From Bombella favorum (GTDB lineage Bacteria > Pseudomonadota > Alphaproteobacteria > Acetobacterales > Acetobacteraceae): 64,000 bases of DNA. Shown piece by piece: positions 26,780 through 36,591 of this stretch; within the stretch, counting starts at the first letter, position 1, and each line of letters begins with the position of its first letter. The position numbers and the translations under genes are program-made. The stretch covers positions 558,001 to 622,000 of the forward strand of contig NZ_NWUS01000001.1 of NCBI RefSeq assembly GCF_014048475.1, in the 5' to 3' direction. The notes beneath the pieces were generated by a model. The model had not been told where the DNA came from. It searched no databases and saw only the letters and a program-made list of their open reading frames with translations.

Positions 26780-29700
26780 AAAGGCTTCTCAGATCAGCCT
26801 CCTCATAGCCAATAATGCGAGCATAATCCTTAGGCACGACGTGCCAGAATTTCGGCAGAACGTCCTCCCAATGGTGCAGAAGATCCGCCGCATAGGTACT
26901 GCCTGTTTCACGCACATGCCGTTCCACAAGGCTGCGCAGCTCGTCCTGCCAGCGTTGGGCCGTTACAGGCTGGCACATGACTGTATCGCGATTCACCCGT
27001 TTGGGGAAATCACCGTCACGATCCAGCACATAGGCCGTACCGCCCGTAAAGCCAGCTCCGAAATTGTCCCCAGCCTTGCCCAGAACGACAACCGTACCGC
27101 CAGTCATATATTCGCAGCCATTGGAGCCGCAGCCCTCGACCACGGCCACAGCACCGGAGTTCCGCACGGCGAACCGTTCCCCGGCCTGCCCGGCGGCAAA
27201 GAGTGCCCCTGCCGTCGCCCCATAAAGCACCGTGTTGCCGATGATGGAATTCTTCTCCGTGACGCACGGTGTGGCACTACTGGGCCGCAACACCAGAGTG
27301 GCACCGGAGAGGCCCTTGCCAACATAGTCGTTGGCATCGCCTTCCACCTCAATACGCAGCCCCTGCACAGCAAAAGCCCCAAGGGACTGACCAGCAGACC
27401 CACGCAGAGAGAGTGTCAGATGCCCTTCCGGCAGGCTGGCCATGCCAAAGCGGCGGGTGATGAGGGAAGACAGTCTCGTCCCCACCGCACGGTGCGTGTT
27501 GCGGACGATGTAATGCAGATGCAGCTTCTCCCGCCGCTCGAACAATGGCTGGGCATCAGCGATGATCTGCGCATCCAGCGTATCCGGTACCTCATTGCGA
27601 CCTTCCAGCGTGCAGTGGCGGGCAAAACCACCCGTATCGGCCTGCACCAGCAGGGCATTGAGGTCCAGATCATCCAGATAATCAGAGCCACGATAGACCT
27701 GATGCAGCAGGTCCGTCCGGCCGATGATCTCCTCAAGGGAGCGGTACCCCAAACGGGCCAGAATGTTGCGGACATCCTCGGCGATCAGCGTGAAAAGATT
27801 GATCACCTTCTCCGGCGTGCCTTCGAACTTCTTCCGCAGCTCCTCATCCTGCACGCAGACACCGACAGGGCAGGTATTGGTATGGCACTGCCGCACCATG
27901 ATGCAGCCCATCGCCACAAGAGCCGCCGTACCGATACCGAACTCCTCAGCCCCCAACATGGCAGCGATCACCACATCACGCCCGGTCTTAATGCCACCAT
28001 CAACACGCAGCTTCAGCCGGTGGCGAAGACGGTTGAGCATCAGCACCTGATGAGTCTCGCTCAGCCCCATTTCCCACGGCAGACCGGCATAATAGATGGA
28101 GGACTGAGCACTGGCCCCCGTCCCGCCGGAGTGACCGGAGATCAGGATGGCATCCGCCTTCGCCTTGGCCACACCGGCAGCGATAGTCCCGATGCCTGTA
28201 CGGGCCACGAGCTTCACCGTCACGGTTGCTTCCGGGTTGATCTGCTTGAGGTCGTAGATCAACTGGGCGAGGTCTTCGATAGAGTATATATCGTGATGCG
28301 GCGGTGGCGAGATCAGCGTAACGCCCGGCGTGGCATGACGGAGACGGGCAATAAGCTCCGTAACCTTAAAGCCCGGAAGCTGGCCACCCTCGCCCGGCTT
28401 GGCTCCCTGTGCGACCTTAATCTCCAGCTCACGGCAATTATTGAGATATTCCGCCGTCACACCGAAGCGGCCAGAGGCCACCTGCTTAATGGCTGAAGAC
28501 GCATTATCCCCGTTGGGCCGTGGCGTGGCACGGGCCGGGTCCTCACCCCCTTCACCGGAATCGGACTTTGCCCCGATACGGTTCATAGCGATGGCCAGCG
28601 TCTCATGCGCTTCCGGGCTTAGTGCCCCGAGGGAAATGCCCGGAGCGACCAGCCTGCGGCGGATCTGGGTAATGCCTTCCACATCATCCACATCAATAGA
28701 CCGTGCGCTGGAGCGGAAGTCTAGCAGGTCACGCAGGGCAACCGGCTCTTGCGCTTCCAAAGCATCAGCATAACGGCGGAACAGCTTGTAACTGTTGGCC
28801 TGCACCGCCGTCTGCAACATATGCACTGTACTAGCGGAGAAGGAATGAGCCTCTCCACCCGGGCGGATTTTATACCGCCCCCCAATGGGCAGCGGCGATA
28901 CATTCACCGGCTGCCATGCCTGCTTATGCGCCTTGATGACATTCCGAGCGATACCGGGCAGACCGATCCCAGAAATACGGGAGGCCATACCGGGGAAGAA
29001 CTCAGCCACGAGCGCACGGGAGAGGCCGATCGCCTCGAAATTATACCCCCCACGATAGGCCGACACGACCGAAATACCGGCCTTGGACATGATCTTAAGC
29101 AGCCCCTTGTCCACAGCCTTACGATATTGCTGCATGGCCTGCCGCAAGGTCATCTTGCCGAACAGCCCCCGGCGAAGACGATCAGCAATGCTCTGCTGCG
29201 CCAACCACGGGTTGACCGTAGAGGCCCCCACACCCACCATGACGGCCAGACTGTGCACATCCAGCACGTCCGAGGCCCGGACATTCACGGAAGTGAAGGT
29301 CCGTAGGCTATGATTGATGAGGTGAACATGCACAGCCGCCACAGCCAGCACCATAGGGACAGCCACACGATCCGCCGTGCTGTGTTCGTCCGTTAGGAAC
29401 AAATGAGCACAGCCACCTCGTACGGCATCCTCAGCCTTCTGGCATATCTGCGTCAGGGCCACCCGCATACCTTCCTCGCCATCAGCCAGCGGGAAGGTAC
29501 AATCAATGGTTTCTCCCTGCCCGCCACACATCTTCTGAAGGCGGCCAAATTCACCGCTGGTCAGAATGGGGCTAGCAAGCTGGAGCAACTGGCACTGGCT
29601 GGCTTCCTCGGCAAGAATATTGCCCAGATTGCCGAGCCTCGTCACAAGGCTCATGGCCCGTGTCTCACGCAGGCTGTCAATCGGCGGGTTCGTCACCTGA

Positions 29701-31331
29701 CTGAACCCCTGCCGGAAATAATGAGACAGCCCCCGATAATGACGAGACAACACCTGAAGCGGCGTATCATCCCCCATGGACGCCAGAGCTTCGCTACCAT
29801 TCTGCACCATCGGCTGGAGCGTAGCTTCCATGTCCTCATACGTCAGATTAACGGCTAGCTGACGACGGCGCAGAGATTCAGCGTCAATCCCTTCTGGCTC
29901 GTGCACCTGATCCATAAGTGGACCGACATCCTCGATGCCATCCTTGATCCAGCCTTCATAATCCTGCCGGTTGATCAGCATATCCAGCACGTCATCCGGC
30001 GTGTAGAAACGGCCTTCATCAAGGTCCAGCGCAAGGGTTTGCCCCGGCCCGAGCCGCCCACGCAAAGCGATGGCCTCATCCGGCACACGCACCATGCCCG
30101 TCTCGGACCCAACGATTAGCAGCCCATCCTTGGTAAGGCTGTAACGCAAGGGGCGCAGTCCGGCACGGTCCAAACCGGCAATAACCCAGCGGCCATCCGT
30201 CCCGCAGAGAGCTGCCGGACCATCCCACGGCTCGATAACCGCATTACAGTAGCGGTAAAAGGCTTTTGCCCGATCGGACAAGGAAGAGTTCGCCCCTGCT
30301 GAGGCCGGAATTAGCAGAGCCTTGGCAAAGGGAGCATTCCGCCCGGCAAAGGTTAGAAGTTCAAAAACATTATCCAGTGCCGCCGTATCGGACCCCGCCA
30401 CCTGCACGACAGGCTTGAGGGACTCCATATGCGCATCCAAAGCAGGGCTGCTCAGCCGTGTCTCATGCGCCCGCATCCAGTTGACATTACCGGACAGCGT
30501 GTTGATCTCACCGTTATGAGCAATCTTACGGAAAGGCTGGGCGAGCTTCCATTTTGGAAAGGTATTGGTGGAATAACGCTGGTGATAGATGGCAAAGCGG
30601 GAAACGAACCGTTCATCCAACAGGTCCGGGTAAAAGTCTGTCAGATTTTCTGCCAGAAACATGCCCTTATAGATGAGAGAGCGGCAGGACAGGGAACAGA
30701 TGTACAAGTCCACCTGCGCCCGTGTCGCCTCCTGCTCGATACGCCGCCGGATGACGTAAAGATCACGCTCCAACGTTTCCTCATCACGCCCCAGCGTATT
30801 GCGGATCATGATCTGTTCAATCTCGGGGCGGGTCTCATTGGCTTTCTCACCAATGCAGGCCGTATCAATCGGCACCTGACGCCAGCCATAAATGCCGTAG
30901 CCGAAACGTAGAATTTCTGTCTCGATGATCTGACGGCAGCGTTCCTGCGCCCCGAGGTCTGTACGAGGCAGGAAGACCATCCCGACAGAAATGCGTCCTT
31001 CGATCCTCAAATCGCCCGCATTATGGATGGCATCCTCGAAGAAATTCTGCGGGATTTCCACATGAATACCCGCTCCATCCCCCGTTTTGCCATCAGCATC
31101 AACAGCACCACGGTGCCAAATATTGCCTAGGGCCTCGATACCCGCCTGCACCACAGCACGGCTGGGTTTACCGTCCATCGCTGCCACAAGCCCCACACCG
31201 CAGGCGTCATGCTCCTGCGCCGGGTCATACAGTCCCTCCAGCCGCTCAACATTGGCCTGATAGGCTTTCACAAAATCCTGTGCCGTTTCTGGAGCGGATG
31301 TCACATGGGTGGTTTCATTCAGGGTGGACAT
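26772..31331 (-). CDS. gltB: Glutamate synthase (NADPH) large subunit
   Basis: The large subunit transfers the glutamine amide to 2-oxoglutarate, giving two glutamates. The 1519-residue precursor has a 43-residue propeptide before the N-terminal nucleophile Cys44 (HDACGVGLVAAMDG), a class-II glutaminase domain, the central domain, an FMN-binding TIM barrel (VTVKLVARTGIGTIAAGVAKA, LRVDGGIKTGRDV), the [3Fe-4S] motif CHTNTCPVGVC and a C-terminal GxGxG beta-helix (GSNGCEYMTGGTVVVLG). The ATG at 31331 overlaps the gltD stop as TGATG, so the subunits are coupled. A GTG at 31340 is in frame but less likely. Confidence 0.97.
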   Translation of the reverse strand: MSTLNETTHVTSAPETAQDFVKAYQANVERLEGLYDPAQEHDACGVGLVAAMDGKPSRAVVQAGIEALGNIWHRGAVDADGKTGDGAGIHVEIPQNFFEDAIHNAGDLRIEGRISVGMVFLPRTDLGAQERCRQIIETEILRFGYGIYGWRQVPIDTACIGEKANETRPEIEQIMIRNTLGRDEETLERDLYVIRRRIEQEATRAQVDLYICSLSCRSLIYKGMFLAENLTDFYPDLLDERFVSRFAIYHQRYSTNTFPKWKLAQPFRKIAHNGEINTLSGNVNWMRAHETRLSSPALDAHMESLKPVVQVAGSDTAALDNVFELLTFAGRNAPFAKALLIPASAGANSSLSDRAKAFYRYCNAVIEPWDGPAALCGTDGRWVIAGLDRAGLRPLRYSLTKDGLLIVGSETGMVRVPDEAIALRGRLGPGQTLALDLDEGRFYTPDDVLDMLINRQDYEGWIKDGIEDVGPLMDQVHEPEGIDAESLRRRQLAVNLTYEDMEATLQPMVQNGSEALASMGDDTPLQVLSRHYRGLSHYFRQGFSQVTNPPIDSLRETRAMSLVTRLGNLGNILAEEASQCQLLQLASPILTSGEFGRLQKMCGGQGETIDCTFPLADGEEGMRVALTQICQKAEDAVRGGCAHLFLTDEHSTADRVAVPMVLAVAAVHVHLINHSLRTFTSVNVRASDVLDVHSLAVMVGVGASTVNPWLAQQSIADRLRRGLFGKMTLRQAMQQYRKAVDKGLLKIMSKAGISVVSAYRGGYNFEAIGLSRALVAEFFPGMASRISGIGLPGIARNVIKAHKQAWQPVNVSPLPIGGRYKIRPGGEAHSFSASTVHMLQTAVQANSYKLFRRYADALEAQEPVALRDLLDFRSSARSIDVDDVEGITQIRRRLVAPGISLGALSPEAHETLAIAMNRIGAKSDSGEGGEDPARATPRPNGDNASSAIKQVASGRFGVTAEYLNNCRELEIKVAQGAKPGEGGQLPGFKVTELIARLRHATPGVTLISPPPHHDIYSIEDLAQLIYDLKQINPEATVTVKLVARTGIGTIAAGVAKAKADAILISGHSGGTGASAQSSIYYAGLPWEMGLSETHQVLMLNRLRHRLKLRVDGGIKTGRDVVIAAMLGAEEFGIGTAALVAMGCIMVRQCHTNTCPVGVCVQDEELRKKFEGTPEKVINLFTLIAEDVRNILARLGYRSLEEIIGRTDLLHQVYRGSDYLDDLDLNALLVQADTGGFARHCTLEGRNEVPDTLDAQIIADAQPLFERREKLHLHYIVRNTHRAVGTRLSSLITRRFGMASLPEGHLTLSLRGSAGQSLGAFAVQGLRIEVEGDANDYVGKGLSGATLVLRPSSATPCVTEKNSIIGNTVLYGATAGALFAAGQAGERFAVRNSGAVAVVEGCGSNGCEYMTGGTVVVLGKAGDNFGAGFTGGTAYVLDRDGDFPKRVNRDTVMCQPVTAQRWQDELRSLVERHVRETGSTYAADLLHHWEDVLPKFWHVVPKDYARIIGYEEADLRSLSA

Positions 31332-32761
31332 CAGACGCACTCCTCGACAGATGTTGCAGCACGGGCAGCCCCGGCTGACAAATAATTCATGATGGTGTCC
31401 GCAGCATCGCGCCCATCACGGATAGCCCAGACGACAAGGCTTGCCCCCCGGACGATGTCCCCACCGGCAAACACACCCGGCAGGCTGGTTTCATGCCCCT
31501 TCCCGGAGACATCCAGCGTGCCCCACCGTGTCACGGCGAGGTCCGGCTGCCGCCAGAGTTCCGGTAGATTTTCCGGCTCAAAACCCAGCGCACAGATGAC
31601 TAGATCAGCCTTTAGGTCACGGGTGTTTTCAGTTGGTTCCACAGCACGGCGGCCTTCTCCGTCAGCTGCACCGAGACGCATCTCTCGCAGGCGAACGGCC
31701 TTCACGGCATCATCCCCCAGAAAGGCCTCCGGTGTCAGCATCCACTCAAACCGGGCACCTTCTTCCTCAGCATTGCGAACTTCCTGACGAGAACCGGGCA
31801 TGTTGTTCCGGTCCCGACGATAGGCGCAGACCACATCCTTGGCACCCTGCCGGATGGCCGTGCGGACACAGTCCATGGCGGTATCACCACCACCCAGCAC
31901 CACAACACGCTTGCCTTTTGCTGTCAGGCCGGCGGCTGCATCCTCTGTCTGGGAGGCCTTAAGGTAAGGCAGAGCCTCCACCACATTGGCCAGCCCGGCC
32001 CCGGGCCCCTTCACCTGCCGGGCACGATACACGCCCGTGGCCAGAAAAACGGCATCATGCCGCTGGCGCAGCTCTTCCAACGGCAGAGCCCCCTCGCCAT
32101 GCCCGACCGACTGCCCCAGATGGAAGATGATCCCCTGCTCTTCCAGCAGCCTCCAGCGGCGTTCCACGACGCTCTTATCCAGCTTGAAACCCGGAATCCC
32201 GTACATCAACAAGCCGCCGGGTTTTTCCTGCCGCTCATAAACATGCACCTCATGCCCTGCAGCCCGTAGCCGCTCGGCACAAGCCAGCCCGGCAGGACCG
32301 GACCCAACAATACCAACACTCTGCCCTGTTTCCTCGATTGGCAGGCGAGGCAGAACCCAGCCTTCAGCAAAAGCAGTCTCGGTAATATAACGTTCTACCG
32401 CCCCAATAGTCACACTTTTGAAACCCGGGCGAATGACGCAGTTACCTTCACAAAGGCGGTCCTGCGGGCAGATACGACCACAGATTTCAGGAAAACTATT
32501 GGTGCTGGAAGATAGCTCATAGGCTTCCTTCAGTCGCCCTTCTGTTGTCAGGCGCAACCATTCGGGAATGACATTCCCCAGCGGACAATGAACCGTGCAG
32601 TAAGGGATCCCACATTGTGAACAACGGGATGCCTGTTCCTGAGCCCGCTGCGGGCTGAAGCCGGCGTAAATCTCTCCGAAATCCTTCCGTCTTTCAGCAG
32701 CCGAGCGTTTATCCGGAAGTTTCTGGGAGCGGTTTACGAACCGCAGCATCTCTTCAGCCAT
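31331..32761 (-). CDS. gltD: Glutamate synthase (NADPH) small subunit
   Basis: FAD/NADPH subunit that feeds electrons to GltB. The ~476-residue protein has N-terminal cysteine clusters (C47, C50, C55, C59 in CSQCGIPYCTVHC, and CGRICPQDRLCEGNC), the FAD Rossmann motif VGIVGSGPAGLACAERL and the NADPH motif VVVLGGGDTAMDCVRTA, ending with the GGDIVRGASLVVWAI segment. The ATG at 32761 gives the family start MAEEMLRFVNR; a 49-codon upstream extension is non-conserved. gltD precedes gltB, with a one-base overlap. Confidence 0.96.
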   Translation of the reverse strand: MAEEMLRFVNRSQKLPDKRSAAERRKDFGEIYAGFSPQRAQEQASRCSQCGIPYCTVHCPLGNVIPEWLRLTTEGRLKEAYELSSSTNSFPEICGRICPQDRLCEGNCVIRPGFKSVTIGAVERYITETAFAEGWVLPRLPIEETGQSVGIVGSGPAGLACAERLRAAGHEVHVYERQEKPGGLLMYGIPGFKLDKSVVERRWRLLEEQGIIFHLGQSVGHGEGALPLEELRQRHDAVFLATGVYRARQVKGPGAGLANVVEALPYLKASQTEDAAAGLTAKGKRVVVLGGGDTAMDCVRTAIRQGAKDVVCAYRRDRNNMPGSRQEVRNAEEEGARFEWMLTPEAFLGDDAVKAVRLREMRLGAADGEGRRAVEPTENTRDLKADLVICALGFEPENLPELWRQPDLAVTRWGTLDVSGKGHETSLPGVFAGGDIVRGASLVVWAIRDGRDAADTIMNYLSAGAARAATSVEECV

Positions 32762-32938
32762 CGTGACATCAATCCCTGTTTTACCTGCACCATGCTGCTG
32801 CACCTGCCACCCGGACAGACATCTGCAACTATATGGCAGGATATTCCTTACAGTTTTTATAGGATTAAACAGCCCTACCACAAAAAAACAGACAGCATTG
32901 CTTACCAAATATCTTCCACAATATCCTGAAAATGCATA

Positions 32939-32953
32939 TGATTATCGTTTTCA
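32939..32953 (-). promoter_or_regulatory. Weak Fur-like site upstream of gltDB
   Basis: Minus-strand TGAAAACGATAATCA matches TGAnAATnATTnTCA at ten of twelve fixed positions. It lies about 178 bases before gltD, so a role in repression is uncertain. Confidence 0.3.
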
Positions 32954-33037
32954 TTTTCTAATTTAGGGCCGAAACGGACTATTCTTCATAACGTCACAAC
33001 CCTTACCTCTTTTTTTCAGGAAGATGCATTTTCCTTA

Positions 33038-33066
33038 TTGACGATGCCCCCTCTGCCTCGTAAAAG
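33038..33066 (+). promoter_or_regulatory. Possible promoter of tRNA-Leu
   Basis: TTGACG (33038-33043), a 17-base spacer, then TAAAAG (33061-33066) resembles a sigma-70 promoter and would start transcription about 50 bases before the tRNA. Confidence 0.35.
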
Positions 33067-33125
33067 CGTTTTCAACAGAGCCGAGGCAGCCTCCTCATGG
33101 AAACAGCTTCCTCTTACAGCTTTAT

Positions 33126-33212
33126 GCCCAGATGGCGGAATTGGTAGACGCGCAGGCTTCAGGTGCCTGTGTCCGCAAGGACGTGGAAGTTCGAGTCTTC
33201 TTCTGGGCACCA
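33126..33212 (+). tRNA. tRNA-Leu (anticodon CAG)
   Basis: Acceptor arms GCCCAGA / TCTGGGC pair fully, with encoded ACCA at the 3' end. The D arm has the TGGTAGACGC pattern, the anticodon stem CAGGC/GCCTG encloses TTCAGGT (anticodon CAG, reading CUG), a long variable arm (GTCCGCAAGGACGT) marks a class-II tRNA, and the T loop is TTCGAGT. 87 bases in all. Confidence 0.97.
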
Positions 33213-33273
33213 AGGCTTTCTCCCCTGATATGCAGGGTAGAAAAATATGCACTCAGAAAAATCCGGTGACTAT

Positions 33274-33924
33274 ATGAGCACTCCGCGCAACGCCATTCAT
33301 CTTTATGAGGGCGACCTCCCGGACGATATTGAGCTGGGTTCTTCCATCGCCATTGATACCGAGACCATGGGTCTCAACCCGCATCGGGACCGGCTCTGCC
33401 TCGTGCAGATTTCTGCCGGAGATGGTCAGGCTCATCTTGTACAATTCGTACCGGAGCATCTGGGTGGCCGTGGTTATGGGCATTGCCCCAACCTCAAGGC
33501 ACTTCTGCAGGATAGTTCTGTCACCAAGCTGATGCATTTTGCCCGGTTTGATGTGGCTGTTCTCCAGCATTATCTCGGCATTACGCTCAACTCCGTTATC
33601 TGTACGAAGATTGCGGCACGCCTCGTTTATACATTCACCGATAAGCACGGCCTCGCCTATCTCAGCCGGGAGCTGCTGGGCATTGATATGTCCAAACAGC
33701 AGCAAAGCTCTGACTGGGGCAGCCCGAATTTGACGGAAGAGCAGCTCCAATACGCAGCTTCTGATGTGCTGCACCTCCATGCCCTTTGGGGTAAGCTGGA
33801 AGCTATGCTCATCCGGGAAGGGCGGCGTGATCTCGCCCAGAGCTGCTATGATTTCCTTCCTGCCCGTGCAAAGCTGGACCTTCTGGGCTATGATGTATCG
33901 GATATTTTCGCCCATCGTGCCTGA
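33274..33924 (+). CDS. rnd: Ribonuclease D, short form
   Basis: 3'-5' exonuclease trimming tRNA and other stable RNAs. The DEDDy motifs are all present: DTETMGL (Exo I), HFARFDVAVL (Exo II) and YAASDVLHLH (Exo III). At ~216 residues it has only the exonuclease domain and lacks HRDC domains, as is usual in Alphaproteobacteria. The ATG at 33274 is preceded by GGTGAC, a good ribosome site; an ATG at 33247 adds nine residues. It lies shortly after a tRNA-Leu gene, a fitting neighbour. Confidence 0.93.
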   Translation: MSTPRNAIHLYEGDLPDDIELGSSIAIDTETMGLNPHRDRLCLVQISAGDGQAHLVQFVPEHLGGRGYGHCPNLKALLQDSSVTKLMHFARFDVAVLQHYLGITLNSVICTKIAARLVYTFTDKHGLAYLSRELLGIDMSKQQQSSDWGSPNLTEEQLQYAASDVLHLHALWGKLEAMLIREGRRDLAQSCYDFLPARAKLDLLGYDVSDIFAHRA

Positions 33925-33936
33925 TAAAGCTGCTCC

Positions 33937-34914
33937 ATGAACGCATCCCCCCTCCTGACAGCCTGCCGCGCTCTCCAGACAGAACGTCAGGGGCTAGAAC
34001 AGCTTGAGGGTGCCCTGCATGGCCCCATGCAGGAGGGGTTTGAAGCCGCACTGGATGCCATCCTGACAATGAAAGGCCGCCTTATCCTTACGGGGATGGG
34101 TAAATCTGGCCATATTGGGCGTAAAATCAACGCTACACTCGCATCCACGGGGACGCCCTCGCTCTTCCTTCATCCTGCCGAAGCTGCTCACGGTGATCTC
34201 GGCATGGTGGAGCCAGGGGATGTTATCCTCTATCTCTCCAATTCTGGCGAGACCAGCGAGCTCGCCGCCATTCTCCTCCATGCGGCTCGCCTCAATCTCA
34301 CGCAGATCGCCTTTACAACAAAAGCGACCTCTACATTGGCACAGTCCGTCCAGATTCCCCTTATCATACCGGCCGCACCCGAGGCCTGCCCGATGGGACT
34401 TGCCCCGACAACATCATGTTTGCTTCAGCTGGCGTTAGGTGATGCTTTGGCCATCGCCCTGCTGGAGCAACGCAGCTTCAACGCCCATGACTTTGGCCTC
34501 TTACATCCAGCAGGGACGCTAGGCGCACAGCTCCGCCCTGTCGGCGACTTCATGCATACAGGCAAGGCGATGCCGCTGGGGCGTGGAGATATGTCCCTCC
34601 GGACCGTCATACTTGAAATTACTCGTAAGAGTTTCGGCTGTGTTGGGATTCTGAACGATGATGGCCAGCTTGCCGGTCTCATAACAGATGGGGACCTCCG
34701 CCCTGCCCTAGGCCGGGACCTCGACACAACCACGGCCCGAGAGATCATGAATCGCACCCCTCTGACAGGAACAGCCACCATGCGGGCGCAGGATATCCGG
34801 CACCTCATGAATGATCGCCCTGTCCCGGTGACCAGCCTCTTTATCGTGGATGATGAACACCGCCCTATTGGGATTATCCATCTTCACGATCTTTTGCGGG
34901 GGGGCTGCGCATGA
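33937..34914 (+). CDS. kdsD: Arabinose-5-phosphate isomerase (KpsF/GutQ family)
   Basis: Converts ribulose-5-phosphate to arabinose-5-phosphate, the first step to Kdo of LPS. The 325-residue product has an N-terminal SIS domain (LILTGMGKSGHIGRKI near residue 50, LSNSGETSEL) and two C-terminal CBS domains (from ~215). The Kdo link is strengthened by position: it overlaps lptC by ATGA and is followed by lptA and lptB. Confidence 0.93.
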   Translation: MNASPLLTACRALQTERQGLEQLEGALHGPMQEGFEAALDAILTMKGRLILTGMGKSGHIGRKINATLASTGTPSLFLHPAEAAHGDLGMVEPGDVILYLSNSGETSELAAILLHAARLNLTQIAFTTKATSTLAQSVQIPLIIPAAPEACPMGLAPTTSCLLQLALGDALAIALLEQRSFNAHDFGLLHPAGTLGAQLRPVGDFMHTGKAMPLGRGDMSLRTVILEITRKSFGCVGILNDDGQLAGLITDGDLRPALGRDLDTTTAREIMNRTPLTGTATMRAQDIRHLMNDRPVPVTSLFIVDDEHRPIGIIHLHDLLRGGCA

Positions 34915-35651
34915 GTACATTACCCCCAAACCGGGATGATTTTGACCCAGACCGCTTAGAAAAAACCCGCCAACTGGACGCCCTACGGCAAGAAGCTATG
35001 GCCAGAAGGCGCACCCCTCCTTCAGCCGAAGCTATGGCCAAACGGAGCTTGCTCCTAAAGCGGGCCAAATGGGGGCTTCCCGGTCTTGCGGTTTTCCTGC
35101 TCATTTCGGTGGGCATATGGCCGGAAATCAATCATCTGATCCATCAGAACAGCGCTATTCTAGCCAGCATGCGTCATGCCCATACGGATAGTGGCATGAT
35201 GGAACATGCCGCTTATCACGACCTCGATTCGCACGGCCACCCCTATACCCTCACGGCCCGCATCGCCCGACAGAGCGAGCCTGACCGCATTGATATGACC
35301 GAGCCTGAAGCCGACATCATGCTTCATAACCAGCAATGGGTTCATGCACGGGCAGATAATGGCATGTATCTCCAACATGAACAGACACTGACACTGAACG
35401 GCCATGTCGTGATCTACCGCAGTGACGGTGTTCTACTGAACAGCCCCTCTGCCGATATTGACCTGCCGCAGGAAGTTATCGCCACGCATGATTGGGTTCA
35501 TGCTGAAGGCCCCTTTGGTACACAGGATGCCGAAGGTGCCTTTATGGATCAACGGACGAACACTCTCCAATTCCTCGGCTCAGGGCGAACAGATCATTTT
35601 GAGGATTTATCCTCTTCCCCCTCTTCTCCCGCAACGCCGAACAGCCCATAA
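34911..35651 (+). CDS. lptC: LPS export protein LptC
   Basis: Bitopic inner-membrane protein passing LPS from LptBFG to LptA. The 246-residue product has a long charged N-terminal cytoplasmic part (~50 residues), one membrane helix (WGLPGLAVFLLISVGIW, about residues 44-66) and a periplasmic beta-jellyroll LptC/OstA-type domain (MTEPEADIMLHNQQWVHARADNGMY). The usual LptC is ~190 residues; the extra length is N-terminal. ATGA overlap with kdsD and immediate continuation into lptA support the assignment, which rests on fold pattern and context more than on strong identity. Confidence 0.85.
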   Translation: MSTLPPNRDDFDPDRLEKTRQLDALRQEAMARRRTPPSAEAMAKRSLLLKRAKWGLPGLAVFLLISVGIWPEINHLIHQNSAILASMRHAHTDSGMMEHAAYHDLDSHGHPYTLTARIARQSEPDRIDMTEPEADIMLHNQQWVHARADNGMYLQHEQTLTLNGHVVIYRSDGVLLNSPSADIDLPQEVIATHDWVHAEGPFGTQDAEGAFMDQRTNTLQFLGSGRTDHFEDLSSSPSSPATPNSP

Positions 35652-35658
35652 AGGAAGC

Positions 35659-36591
35659 ATGATGCGTCTCCCTGTTTTTTCCCGCCCTCATGCTTTTCTT
35701 GCGGCCGCTGGTCTCCTTTTGGCTGAGACTCTGGCACCGTCCGTCACTGCCATAGCTGCCGAGACTGGCCCCCAGGATCAGGCACATGGGCAGGTCGTGC
35801 ACCTTTTCTGGAAGAAAGAAGAAATCTACGACCATAATCGTCAGACTGTCACACTTACCGGCGGGGCTCGTGCCCAGCGGGGCAATATGACAGTCGATGC
35901 CGATACACTCGTCGGATATCTCCGCCCGAAAAAACAGACCGGCACCCCCCATACCGCCACTGGTGATAGCCAAAAAACCGGCGGCAGTGATGATATGGAG
36001 CTGTATCGTGTCGAGGCTTTCGGCCATGTCCATATCTATAATCTAGAAGATCAGGGCTGGGGTGATCACGGGCTATATGATGTCGATAAAAGCGTCTTGA
36101 TGATGACAGGCAAGGCCATGAAATTCACCACACCCCGCCAACTTATGACAGCCCGGGACCTCGTGGAGTATCACCCGCAGACTCATGTCTCTATCGGGTG
36201 GGGTGATGCGACTGTCACAACCAGCGATGGAAAGCGCATTACGGCTGATGTCATGCAGGCCGTGGAACTTTCCGATGCCCAAAAAGCCGCCAACAAGGCT
36301 AGCCAGACAACTGATGGTAAAAAGTCGAAAAGTGGAAATCTGGACCGGGCCTATGGCTGGGGCCATGTTATGATCCGCACGGATCGCCAAACAGCAACCG
36401 GAGATCGTGGCGTCTATCTGGCCGGGCCGGAACTCGCACGGCTGATCGGTCATGTTCGTGTCACGCAGGGGCAGAATCAGAATAATGGGTCTCAGGCCAT
36501 TGTGAATCTAAGGACCGGCATCTCCCATATGCTGTCCGGCTCCAGCGACCCCGTACAGGGGCTGATCGTTCCCAATGAGGCAGGTAAATGA
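35659..36591 (+). CDS. lptA: LPS export periplasmic protein LptA (OstA-like)
   Basis: Periplasmic bridge protein for LPS. The ~310-residue product has a signal peptide (VFSRPHAFLAAAGLLLAETL, cut near AIAAE) and an OstA/LptA beta-jellyroll: YDHNRQTVTLTGGARAQRGNMTVDADTLVGYL is its hallmark. Two polar, low-complexity inserts (about residues 94-114 and 212-235) make it longer than E. coli LptA (185). The start follows AAGGA closely; a second ATG three bases on may be used. It overlaps lptB by ATGA. Confidence 0.9.
   Translation: MMRLPVFSRPHAFLAAAGLLLAETLAPSVTAIAAETGPQDQAHGQVVHLFWKKEEIYDHNRQTVTLTGGARAQRGNMTVDADTLVGYLRPKKQTGTPHTATGDSQKTGGSDDMELYRVEAFGHVHIYNLEDQGWGDHGLYDVDKSVLMMTGKAMKFTTPRQLMTARDLVEYHPQTHVSIGWGDATVTTSDGKRITADVMQAVELSDAQKAANKASQTTDGKKSKSGNLDRAYGWGHVMIRTDRQTATGDRGVYLAGPELARLIGHVRVTQGQNQNNGSQAIVNLRTGISHMLSGSSDPVQGLIVPNEAGK

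Larger units (their letters stand above)
32762..33125. other. Intergenic region between gltD and tRNA-Leu
   Basis: 364 bases with no convincing gene. It is more AT-rich than its surroundings and must hold the gltDB promoter (minus) and the tRNA promoter (plus). Seen in it: a Fur-like 15-mer at 32939-32953, a promoter-like element at 33038-33066, and an 8-bp inverted repeat CTGCCTCG / CGAGGCAG (33053-33060, 33082-33089). Confidence 0.7.

Noticed and set aside
26841-28496. Open frame of 551 codons on the plus strand opposite gltB
   Set aside because: Fully antisense to the conserved C-terminal half of GltB; His/Arg/Gly-rich composition typical of a shadow frame.
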